Positions 27,566 to 34,664 of a stretch of 64,000 nucleotides of DNA are shown in pieces. The stretch comes from Rhodospirillales bacterium 24-66-33 (lineage in GTDB: Bacteria > Pseudomonadota > Alphaproteobacteria > Reyranellales > Reyranellaceae). Below the pieces are notes generated by a model. It searched no databases, was not told where the DNA came from, and was given only the letters and a program-made list of their open reading frames with translations. The stretch is from NCBI GenBank assembly GCA_002281855.1, contig NCHQ01000008.1, forward strand, positions 62,001-126,000, read 5' to 3'. Each line of letters opens with the position of its first letter. The stretch's first letter is position 1. Both the position numbers and the translations under genes were made by a program.

Positions 27566-28822
27566 ATGGCCATTCTCGGAGTGATCGCCGACGACTTCAC
27601 CGGCGCAACGGACATCGCGGGCATGCTCGTCAAGGGCGGCATGCGCACGATCCAGACAATCGGCGTGCCGGCGAAGGGCACGATCCCCGACGACGTCGAT
27701 GCCGTCGTCGTCGCGCTGAAGACGCGCTCGATCCCGGCGGTCGACGCGGTCGCGCAATCGCTCGATGCGCTGAAGGCGTTGCAAGCGGCCGGCTGCGTAC
27801 GCTTCTTCTTCAAATACTGCTCGACTTTCGATTCGACCGACGCCGGTAATATCGGTCCGGTCGGCGATGCGCTGCTCGATGCGCTGAAGGCGAAGCAGGC
27901 GATCTACTGCCCGGCCTTTCCGGTGAACGGCCGCACGATCTTCTTCGGGCATCTGTTCGTGGGTGACGTGCTGCTCTCAGACTCGCACATGAAGCACCAT
28001 CCGCTGACGCCGATGACGGATGCCAGCCTGGTGCGCGTGCTGGCGCGACAGACGCCGCACAAGGTCGGGCTCGTCGCCTTGAAGCAGGTCCAGTCCGGCT
28101 CTGCCGTCCTGCGGGAAGCGCTCGACAAGCTCGCCACCGAGGGCGTTCGGCACGTCGTGGTCGATGCCGTGGCCGACACCGATCTCGGCATCATCGGCGA
28201 AGCGATCGGTGACGATACGCTGGTCACCGGCGGCTCCGGCGTGGCACTCGGCCTGCCCGCCGCCTATCGCCGCCGTGGCCTGATGGCCCACCGCTCCGGC
28301 GCCGATGCGCTGCCGAAGACGGAAGGCGCTTCGGCCGTCCTCGCCGGCTCCTGCTCCGCAGCGACACTCGGCCAGATCAAGGCCTTCAAGGGTGCACATC
28401 TCGCGCTCGATACCGACGCGATCTGCCGCGGCGAGGATGTCGCCGGCAAGGCGCTCGACTGGGCTAAGGGCAAACTCGGTAACGGCCCGATCCTTCTGTC
28501 GGCCAGCAACACGCCCGATTCGGTGAAGGCACTGCAGGCCAAGTACGGCATCGAGCAATCGAGCCAGGCGATCGAGAAGACGATGGCGGCGCTGGCCCGT
28601 GGCCTCGTCGAGGCCGGCGTCGGCCGCCTCGTCGTCGCGGGCGGTGAGACCTCGGGCGCCGTCGTGGGCGGGCTCGACGTCACGGCGCTGCGCATCGGAC
28701 CCGAGATCGATCCCGGCGTGCCGTGGACGGCATCCGTGGGCGCGAAGCCACTCCTGCTCGCGCTGAAGTCCGGCAATTTCGGCGCCCCTGATTTCTTCAC
28801 CAAGGCATTCGACAAGCTATGA
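27566..28822 (+). CDS. otnK: 3-oxo-tetronate kinase
   Basis: A 418-residue four-carbon acid sugar kinase (DUF1537 type). The N-terminal block ILGVIADDFTGATDIAGML with the catalytic aspartates and the C-terminal GGETSGAVVGGLDV, PGVPW and LALKSGNFG blocks identify OtnK. It phosphorylates 3-oxo-tetronate at C4. The true start is the ATG at 27566; the frame reads further upstream but overlaps the preceding gene. The next gene, otnC, overlaps by 4 bases. Confidence 0.93.
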   Translation: MAILGVIADDFTGATDIAGMLVKGGMRTIQTIGVPAKGTIPDDVDAVVVALKTRSIPAVDAVAQSLDALKALQAAGCVRFFFKYCSTFDSTDAGNIGPVGDALLDALKAKQAIYCPAFPVNGRTIFFGHLFVGDVLLSDSHMKHHPLTPMTDASLVRVLARQTPHKVGLVALKQVQSGSAVLREALDKLATEGVRHVVVDAVADTDLGIIGEAIGDDTLVTGGSGVALGLPAAYRRRGLMAHRSGADALPKTEGASAVLAGSCSAATLGQIKAFKGAHLALDTDAICRGEDVAGKALDWAKGKLGNGPILLSASNTPDSVKALQAKYGIEQSSQAIEKTMAALARGLVEAGVGRLVVAGGETSGAVVGGLDVTALRIGPEIDPGVPWTASVGAKPLLLALKSGNFGAPDFFTKAFDKL

Positions 28823-29466
28823 GCACCGCAGAAACCAAGATCCGCGAGCAGATCTGCGCGCTGGGCGCCAAGCTCGCCGCGCGCGGCCTCTGCCCCGGTA
28901 CCTCCGGCAACATCAGCGCGCGCGTCGCCGACGGCTGGCTGATGACACCGACCAACTCCTCGCTGGGCGAACTCGAGCCCGGCCAGCTCTCCAAGATCGA
29001 TCTCTCGGGCAAGCATGTCGCCGGCGATCCGCCGACCAAGGAAGCGCTGCTGCATCGCTCGGTCTACGACGTGCGGCCCAAGGACGGTGCGATCGTCCAT
29101 CTCCACTGCACACATGCGGTGGCGATCTCCTGCCTCGATCCGTCCTGCCACCACAATGCCGAGACGACCCTGCCGCCGATCACGCCCTACTTCGTGATGC
29201 GGGTCGGGAAGCTGCCGCTGGTGCCCTACTACAAACCCGGCGATCCCAAGCTCGCCGACGCCATTCGCGAATACGCCAAGGGCCATCGCGCCGTGCTGCT
29301 GGCCAATCACGGCCCGGTGGTCGCGGGCACCTCGCTGTCCGCCGCCTCCGCCTCGATCGAGGAGCTGGAGGAAACCGCCAAGCTCCACCTGCTGCTGCAG
29401 GGCTTCAAGCTGCGCACCCTCTCGGATGCCCAGGTACGCGACGTCGAAGAAGCCTATCCTTCCTGA
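28819..29466 (+). CDS. otnC: 3-oxo-tetronate 4-phosphate decarboxylase (class II aldolase family)
   Basis: A 215-residue class II aldolase/adducin-fold enzyme. GLCPGTSGNISARV is the phosphate loop, HLHCTHA carries two zinc-binding histidines and NHGPVV the third. In the OtnC pathway it decarboxylates 3-oxo-tetronate 4-phosphate to dihydroxyacetone phosphate. The gene overlaps otnK by 4 bases (ATGA) and is followed by otnI after 13 bases. Confidence 0.93.
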   Translation: MSTAETKIREQICALGAKLAARGLCPGTSGNISARVADGWLMTPTNSSLGELEPGQLSKIDLSGKHVAGDPPTKEALLHRSVYDVRPKDGAIVHLHCTHAVAISCLDPSCHHNAETTLPPITPYFVMRVGKLPLVPYYKPGDPKLADAIREYAKGHRAVLLANHGPVVAGTSLSAASASIEELEETAKLHLLLQGFKLRTLSDAQVRDVEEAYPS

Positions 29467-29479
29467 TTGGACCCGAAGA

Positions 29480-30265
29480 ATGCCCAAGCTCGCCGCCAAT
29501 CTTTCGTGGATCTACCAGGAAGTGCCGTTCCTGCAGCGCTTCGGCGCCGCCGCGGCGCATGGCTTCAAGGCCGTCGAGATCCTGTTTCCCTATGAAGCGC
29601 CGGCCGCCGAGATCGCCGCCGAACTGAAGAAGCACAAGCTCACCCAGGCGCTGTTCAACCTGCCGCCGGGCGATGCCAGCAAGGGCGAGCGCGGACTGGC
29701 TGCCCTTCCCGGCCGCGAGGCCGAGTTCGCCGCCGCCATCGACAAGGCGCTGGATTATGCCCAGGTCCTCGAATGCCGGACCCTGCACGTCATGTCCGGC
29801 ATGATCGCCCCGGGCGCCGACGTGAAGGCGATGCACCGCACCTTCATTTCGAACCTGAAGAAGATCTGCGACCGCACGGCCAAGATGGACATCACCATCG
29901 TGCTGGAGCCGATCAACCACCGCGACATACCCGGCTATTTCACCAATACGACCGACCAGGTGAAGGCGATCATCGGCGAGGTCGGGGCGCCGCATCTGCG
30001 CCTGCAGCTCGACCTCTATCACCTGCAGGTCACCGAGGGCGATCTGCAGAAGCGGATGGAGCGCCTCTTCCCGATCACCGCGCACGTGCAGATCGCCGGC
30101 AATCCCGACCGCAACGAGCCCGACATCGGCGAGGTCAATCACCTCTACCTGCTCGATGTGCTCGATCGGCTGGGCTACGACGGCTATGTCGGCCTCGAAT
30201 ACAAGCCGAAGACGACCACGGCTGCCGGCCTCGGCTGGGCGGCCCAGTACGGCATCAAGGCCTGA
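29480..30265 (+). CDS. otnI: 2-oxo-tetronate isomerase (hydroxypyruvate-isomerase-like)
   Basis: A 261-residue TIM-barrel isomerase of the Hyi/OtnI group. MPKLAANLSWIYQEVPFLQRF is the family start; LEPINHRDIPGYF contains the metal-binding glutamate and LQLDLYHLQ, HVQIAG and VGLEYKP follow. It interconverts 2-oxo- and 3-oxo-tetronate. The ATG at 29480 is chosen because it begins the conserved block; 18 extra residues upstream are not typical. Expressed with otnK and otnC. Confidence 0.92.
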   Translation: MPKLAANLSWIYQEVPFLQRFGAAAAHGFKAVEILFPYEAPAAEIAAELKKHKLTQALFNLPPGDASKGERGLAALPGREAEFAAAIDKALDYAQVLECRTLHVMSGMIAPGADVKAMHRTFISNLKKICDRTAKMDITIVLEPINHRDIPGYFTNTTDQVKAIIGEVGAPHLRLQLDLYHLQVTEGDLQKRMERLFPITAHVQIAGNPDRNEPDIGEVNHLYLLDVLDRLGYDGYVGLEYKPKTTTAAGLGWAAQYGIKA

Positions 30266-30268
30266 TCC

Positions 30269-31183
30269 ATGACCGACAAGAACACACCCGTCGTCGCTTT
30301 CGTCGGACTGGGCTCGATGGGCCTCGGCATGGCGAAGAACCTGCTGAAGCACGGTCACAAGGTGATCGGCGTCGATCCCAGCGCCGCTGCACGCGAGGCC
30401 TTCGTGGCCGCCGGCGGCACGACGGAAGCGTCTCCCGCTGATGCCGCGAAGACCGCGGATGTGGTCATCGTCGCGGTCGTGAACGCGCAGCAGGTCGAAG
30501 CGGTCCTCTATGGCGAGGGCGGTGCGGTCGCCACGCTGCGCAAGGGCGGCCTCGTCATGCAGTGCGCCACCTGCCCCGCGGCCTTCATCCGCAAGCTCGA
30601 CGAGCGTCTCGCGACGACCGGCCATGAGCTGCTCGACGCGCCCATGTCCGGCGGACGGGCGCGCGCCGAATCCGGTGAACTCACCTTCATGTCCTCCGGC
30701 AATGCTGGAGCCTTCGCCGCGGCGGAATCCATCCTGTCCGCGACATCGGCGAAGGTCTTTCGCCTGGGCGACAAGGCCGGCATCGGTTCTCTGGTGAAGA
30801 CGGTGAACCAGCTCCTGGCCGGCGTGCACATCGCCACGGCCGCCGAGGCGATGGCGCTCGCCGCCAAGGCCGGCGCCGATACGCGCGCGGTCTATGAGGT
30901 GATCTCGGCCAGCGCCGGCAATTCCTGGATGTTCGGCAACCGGGTGCCGCACATGCTCGACGATGACTATTCGCCACTCTCCGCCGTCGAGATCTTCGTG
31001 AAGGATCTCGGCCTCGTCCTCGACACCGGCCATGAACTGCGTTTACCGCTTCCTCTTGCAGCGGCTGCGCACCAACTCTTCATCGCGGCCGCCGGCGCCG
31101 GCTGGGGCAAGCTGGATGACGCCGCCGTCGTCAAGGTTTACGAAGCGGCGGGTGACTTCAAAGTGTCGTCCCCGATGAAGTAG
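30269..31183 (+). CDS. ltnD: L-threonate dehydrogenase (beta-hydroxyacid dehydrogenase family)
   Basis: A 304-residue NAD-dependent dehydrogenase. VAFVGLGSMGLGMAKNLLKHGH is the nucleotide-binding start, DAPMSGGRARAESGELTFM the substrate block and GIGSLVKTVNQLLAGVHIATAAEAMALA the catalytic-lysine helix. With otnI, otnK and otnC next to it, the expected reaction is L-threonate to 2-oxo-tetronate. It starts 3 bases after otnI. Confidence 0.92.
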   Translation: MTDKNTPVVAFVGLGSMGLGMAKNLLKHGHKVIGVDPSAAAREAFVAAGGTTEASPADAAKTADVVIVAVVNAQQVEAVLYGEGGAVATLRKGGLVMQCATCPAAFIRKLDERLATTGHELLDAPMSGGRARAESGELTFMSSGNAGAFAAAESILSATSAKVFRLGDKAGIGSLVKTVNQLLAGVHIATAAEAMALAAKAGADTRAVYEVISASAGNSWMFGNRVPHMLDDDYSPLSAVEIFVKDLGLVLDTGHELRLPLPLAAAAHQLFIAAAGAGWGKLDDAAVVKVYEAAGDFKVSSPMK

Positions 31184-31193
31184 GCTGGACCGC

Positions 31194-32606
31194 ATGCGCC
31201 GTAATCGATTCACCAAGATCGTCGCCACGCTTGGCCCCGCCTCCGCGACCACGGAGCGGCTGCGAACCCTGTTCGAAGCCGGGGCCGATGTCTTCCGGCT
31301 GAACTTCAGCCACGGCCAGCACGAGGATCACCGCCAGCGGGTCGAGCAGCTGCGCGCGCTCGAAAAGGAGTTCAAGCACCCGATCGCCATCCTGCTCGAT
31401 CTGCAGGGACCCAAGCTGCGGCTGGGCACCTTCGCCAAGGGGCCGATGGTCCTGAAGAAAGGTCAGGCGGTGCGCTTCGACATGAACCCCGAGCCCGGCA
31501 CGCCCGAGCGCGTGCCCCTGCTCCATCCGGAGATCTTCAAGGCCGCAAAGCCAGGCGGCATCCTGCTGATCGATGACGGCAAGGTGCGGCTGCGCATCGT
31601 GTCCCACGACGCCGAGACCATCGACACAGAGGTCGAGGTCGCCGGCACCATCAGCGACCGCAAGGGCGTCAACCTTCCCAACCTCGTCCTGCCGATGTCG
31701 CCGATGACACCGAAGGATCACAAGGACCTCGCGTTCGGCCTGTCGATCGGTGTCGACTGGATCGCGCTCTCCTTCGTGCAGCATGCCAACGACATCGCCG
31801 AACTGAAGAAGATGGTGGCCGGGCGCGCCGCCGTTATGGCCAAGCTCGAGAAGCCGCAGGCGATCGAGCATCTCGACGAGATCATCGAGCAGAGCGACGG
31901 CATCATGGTCGCGCGCGGTGACCTCGGCGTGGAAATGCCGCCCGAGGCTGTCCCCCCACTGCAGAAGCGCATCCTCGCCGCCGCCCGCGTCGCCGGCCGT
32001 CCGACCATCGTGGCGACGCAGATGCTGGAGTCGATGATCAATGCGCCGACGCCGACGCGCGCCGAAGTTTCCGACGTGGCGACTGCCGTCTATGACGGAA
32101 CGGACGCCGTCATGCTGTCCGCCGAGTCCGCTTCGGGCAGTTACCCGGTCGAAGCGGTCACGATGATGGATCGCATCCTGAAGAGCGTCGAGACCGACCC
32201 GCTCTATCGCCGCCTGATGGATGCGAGCCGGCATGAGCCTGAGGCGACGACGGCCGACGCGATCAGCGCCGCCGCCCGTCAGTGTGCCCATACATTATCG
32301 GCCGCGGCGATCGTCACCTACACCAACACCGGGTCGACGACCTTGCGCGCGGCGCGCGAACGTCCCGACGTGCGCATCCTCTGCCTGACGCCGAACCTCG
32401 ACACGGCGCGCCGCATGACGCTGACCTGGGGTGTCCATCCGGTGCGGACCGAAGACGCGCACAATTTCGGCGACATGGTTCAGCGCGCCGTGCGCGTGGC
32501 TCGCCAGCAAGGGATGGCCAAGGAAGGCGAGCGGCTGGTGGTGACGGCGGGCGTCCCGTTCGGCACGCCCGGCGCCACGAACATCCTGCGCATCGCCTAC
32601 GTCTAG
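31194..32606 (+). CDS. pyk: Pyruvate kinase
   Basis: A 470-residue pyruvate kinase. TKIVATLGPAS, FRLNFSHG, LLDLQGPKLR, MVARGDLGVEMP and TQMLESMI, with DAVMLSAESASG following, are the standard substrate, metal and allosteric-domain blocks, in correct order. It ends the operon that begins with gckA: glycerate to 2-phosphoglycerate, enolase elsewhere, then phosphoenolpyruvate to pyruvate. Start ATG at 31194, 10 bases after ltnD. Length is normal for the family. Confidence 0.96.
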   Translation: MRRNRFTKIVATLGPASATTERLRTLFEAGADVFRLNFSHGQHEDHRQRVEQLRALEKEFKHPIAILLDLQGPKLRLGTFAKGPMVLKKGQAVRFDMNPEPGTPERVPLLHPEIFKAAKPGGILLIDDGKVRLRIVSHDAETIDTEVEVAGTISDRKGVNLPNLVLPMSPMTPKDHKDLAFGLSIGVDWIALSFVQHANDIAELKKMVAGRAAVMAKLEKPQAIEHLDEIIEQSDGIMVARGDLGVEMPPEAVPPLQKRILAAARVAGRPTIVATQMLESMINAPTPTRAEVSDVATAVYDGTDAVMLSAESASGSYPVEAVTMMDRILKSVETDPLYRRLMDASRHEPEATTADAISAAARQCAHTLSAAAIVTYTNTGSTTLRAARERPDVRILCLTPNLDTARRMTLTWGVHPVRTEDAHNFGDMVQRAVRVARQQGMAKEGERLVVTAGVPFGTPGATNILRIAYV

Positions 32607-32636
32607 AGATTACCGTTCTTTCACCGGCGCTCGCGA

Positions 32637-32683
32637 ACATCGCAAGCGATGTCCTGACGCTCACGGCCGAGCAAAGCTCGGCC
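32637..32683 (+). terminator. Double hairpin after pyruvate kinase
   Basis: Two adjacent perfect palindromes: ACATCGC-AA-GCGATGT (32637-32652) and GGCCGAGC-AAA-GCTCGGCC (32665-32683). Both lie just past the pyk stop. Neither has a U-run, so this is not a classical intrinsic terminator; it may stop RNA degradation or work with Rho. Confidence 0.4.
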
Positions 32684-32737
32684 TACACGCCGCCCGCATG
32701 ATTTTCCGCAAGGGATGATCGCCGCCACCTCTCCGTA

Positions 32738-32754
32738 GTGTTCCTTACGAACAC
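32738..32754. promoter_or_regulatory. Inverted repeat before the tiny membrane-protein genes
   Basis: GTGTTC-CTTAC-GAACAC: perfect 6-bp arms with a 5-base spacer, ending 13 bases before the ATG at 32768 and next to its GAGAGG ribosome site. Could be an operator or an RNA hairpin that controls translation. Confidence 0.45.
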
Positions 32755-32767
32755 AACGAGAGGTTCC

Positions 32768-32914
32768 ATGGCTCGCCGAACTTTCGCCACGATTGATGCG
32801 CTTCTGATCCTCGCCTGCATCGTCATCTTCGCGGGTGGCGTTCTCGCTCAGGGCCACGCATCCGGCGCTTCTACACGGCCCACGACCGCCAGCAGTGCCG
32901 GAGACCGGCCATGA
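32768..32914 (+). CDS. Small one-helix membrane protein A
   Basis: A 48-residue protein. After a basic start (MARRTF) comes ATIDALLILACIVIFAGGVLA, one membrane helix, then a short Ser/Thr/Ala-rich tail. No known family. GAGAGG precedes the ATG, and the next small gene overlaps its stop by 4 bases. The IDxLLILA core is shared with proteins B and C just downstream, which supports it as a real gene despite the short length. Topology is probably N-terminus in, tail in the periplasm, or the reverse; not determinable here. Confidence 0.6.
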   Translation: MARRTFATIDALLILACIVIFAGGVLAQGHASGASTRPTTASSAGDRP

Positions 32915-33015
32915 AGCGTCCCCGCCTCTCGCTTGGCTGGATCGATTTCCTCGTCATCGCGGCGTCGATCCTCACCTTCGCGGCCGTCGCGGGCGCTGCC
33001 ATCGGAAACAACTGA
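32911..33015 (+). CDS. Small one-helix membrane protein B
   Basis: A 34-residue protein made of a basic start (MKRPRLSLG) and one helix, WIDFLVIAASILTFAAVAGAA, with almost no tail. It overlaps protein A by 4 bases (ATGA) and has GGAG upstream. Its WIDFLVIAA core matches WIDLLVIAA of protein C almost exactly. Function unknown; could be a subunit or regulator of a membrane complex. Confidence 0.55.
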   Translation: MKRPRLSLGWIDFLVIAASILTFAAVAGAAIGNN

Positions 33016-33123
33016 CACAATCTTCCTTACTGTCGCCTCACTGCGGTCGCGGCCCGGACCGAAATCAGAATCATAAAGCAACCATTCCAGCCCAGCCGAT
33101 AACACGAATTCCCAGAGGCCATC

Positions 33124-33378
33124 ATGAACCACGGCCAGAAGAAGAAGCGGGCGATCGCCGTCCCCTATGAACTTCCCAAGTCGCGCTTTTCGTGGATCGA
33201 TCTGCTCGTGATCGCCGCCGCGCTGATCACGCTTGCGGTCGTGATCGACGCGTCTGTGGGCCGTGCGAAGGCGGCAGCCCCCGTATCACAGGCGACCCTC
33301 ATTACCCCTGAAAACAGCCAGCTTGCCGAGGATCCCGGGCTGCTCAAGGCCAGGATTCGCCTGGCCTCGGGACTCTAG
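33124..33378 (+). CDS. Small one-helix membrane protein C
   Basis: An 84-residue protein: a basic, lysine-rich N-terminus (GQKKKRAIAV), the core FSWIDLLVIAAALITLAVVI, and a ~40-residue hydrophilic tail. An AGAGG site precedes the ATG at 33124. The core is clearly related to those of A and B, so the three look like a local duplication family. It is convergent with paaK, overlapping its stop by 4 bases. Not recognised. Confidence 0.65.
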   Translation: MNHGQKKKRAIAVPYELPKSRFSWIDLLVIAAALITLAVVIDASVGRAKAAAPVSQATLITPENSQLAEDPGLLKARIRLASGL

Positions 33379-34664
33379 TCCTTCGGGCGCCTGTCGATGA
33401 CACGGCGCGCCTTGCCCAGCGACCGCTCGATCGTCCCCGGCGTGGCAATCTCGACATCCGCCGAGAGGCCGCACATGCCCTTGAGCCTGCGAGCCAGCTC
33501 GACGGCCGACTGAGCCCGGGCAGCCTGCTCCTGAACCTGGCGCGCCTCGACCCTCACCATCAGATCGTCGAGCGCGCCCGTCCTCGCGAGCTCGATGACG
33601 TAGTGGCCGCTCAGCGCCGGGTCGCGCAGGATCTGTTCCTCGACCTGGCTGGGGAAGAGATTGACGCCGCGCACGATCAGCATGTCGTCGCTGCGCCCCG
33701 TGATCTTGGCCATGCGCCGCATCGCCGTGACCGAGCCCGGCATCAGCCGCGTGAGATCGCGCGTGCAATAGCGCACCACGGGCATCGCCTCCTTCGTCAG
33801 GGTCGTGAACACCAGTTCGCCCGGTTCGCCCTCCGCCACCGGACGGCCGCTCAGGGGATCGACGATCTCGGGATAGAAATGATCCTCCCAGATCGTGGGC
33901 CCATCCTTTGTCTCGACGAACTCGCACGCCACGCCCGGCCCCATCACCTCGCTCAGCCCGTAAATGTCGACGGCATCGATGCTGAGCCGCCGTTCGATCT
34001 CCGCGCGCATCCCTTCCGTCCACGGCTCTGCGCCGAAGATGCCGATGCGCATCGCCGTGGCGCGCGGATCGACGCCCTGTCGCTCGAACTCATCGGCGAT
34101 CGCCAGCATGTAGGACGGCGTCATCAGCACGATGCGGGCGCCGAACTCACGGATGAGCTGGACCTGCCGCTCGCCGAAGCCGCCCGACATGGGCACGACC
34201 GTGCAGCCCAGCCGCTCCGCGCCGTAATGCGCGCCCAACCCGCCGGTGAAGAGCCCGTAGCCATAGGCGTTGTGGATGATGTCGCCCGGCCGAGCGCCGC
34301 CGGCGAACAGCGAGCGCGCCATCAGCTCGCCCCAGGTCGCGATGTCCCTGGCCGAATATCCGACGACGGTCGGCCGTCCTGTCGTGCCGCTGGAGGCATG
34401 CAGGCGCACGCAGCGTTCGCGCGGGATCGCCAGCATCCCGTAGGGATAGGCATCGCGCAGGTCGCCCTTCTCCGTGAAGGGAAAGCGCGCAAGATCGTCG
34501 AGGCTTGCCAGTTGGTCGGGATGGACGCCAGCCGCCTCGCACTTGGCACGGTACGGCGCCTGGTTGTCGTAGGCATGGCGAAGCGTGGAACGCAGCCGGT
34601 CGAGTTGCAGGGCCCGCAGCGCGTCGAGCGACAGACCAAGCTCGGGAAACAACGCCCCGGTCAT
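33375..34664 (-). CDS. paaK: Phenylacetate-CoA ligase family protein
   Basis: A 429-residue adenylate-forming ligase of the PaaK type, joining phenylacetate or a similar aromatic acid to CoA with ATP. HASSGTTGRPTVVGYSARDI is the phosphate loop, IYGLSEVMGPGVA and TGRSDDMLIVRGVNLFPSQVEEQIL the later core motifs. No paaABCDE genes are nearby, so the natural substrate is uncertain. The ATG at 34664 overlaps the stop of the upstream DUF2339 gene by 3-4 bases, so it is translated with it. A longer open frame upstream is only a shadow of that gene. Confidence 0.88.
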   Translation of the reverse strand: MTGALFPELGLSLDALRALQLDRLRSTLRHAYDNQAPYRAKCEAAGVHPDQLASLDDLARFPFTEKGDLRDAYPYGMLAIPRERCVRLHASSGTTGRPTVVGYSARDIATWGELMARSLFAGGARPGDIIHNAYGYGLFTGGLGAHYGAERLGCTVVPMSGGFGERQVQLIREFGARIVLMTPSYMLAIADEFERQGVDPRATAMRIGIFGAEPWTEGMRAEIERRLSIDAVDIYGLSEVMGPGVACEFVETKDGPTIWEDHFYPEIVDPLSGRPVAEGEPGELVFTTLTKEAMPVVRYCTRDLTRLMPGSVTAMRRMAKITGRSDDMLIVRGVNLFPSQVEEQILRDPALSGHYVIELARTGALDDLMVRVEARQVQEQAARAQSAVELARRLKGMCGLSADVEIATPGTIERSLGKARRVIDRRPKD

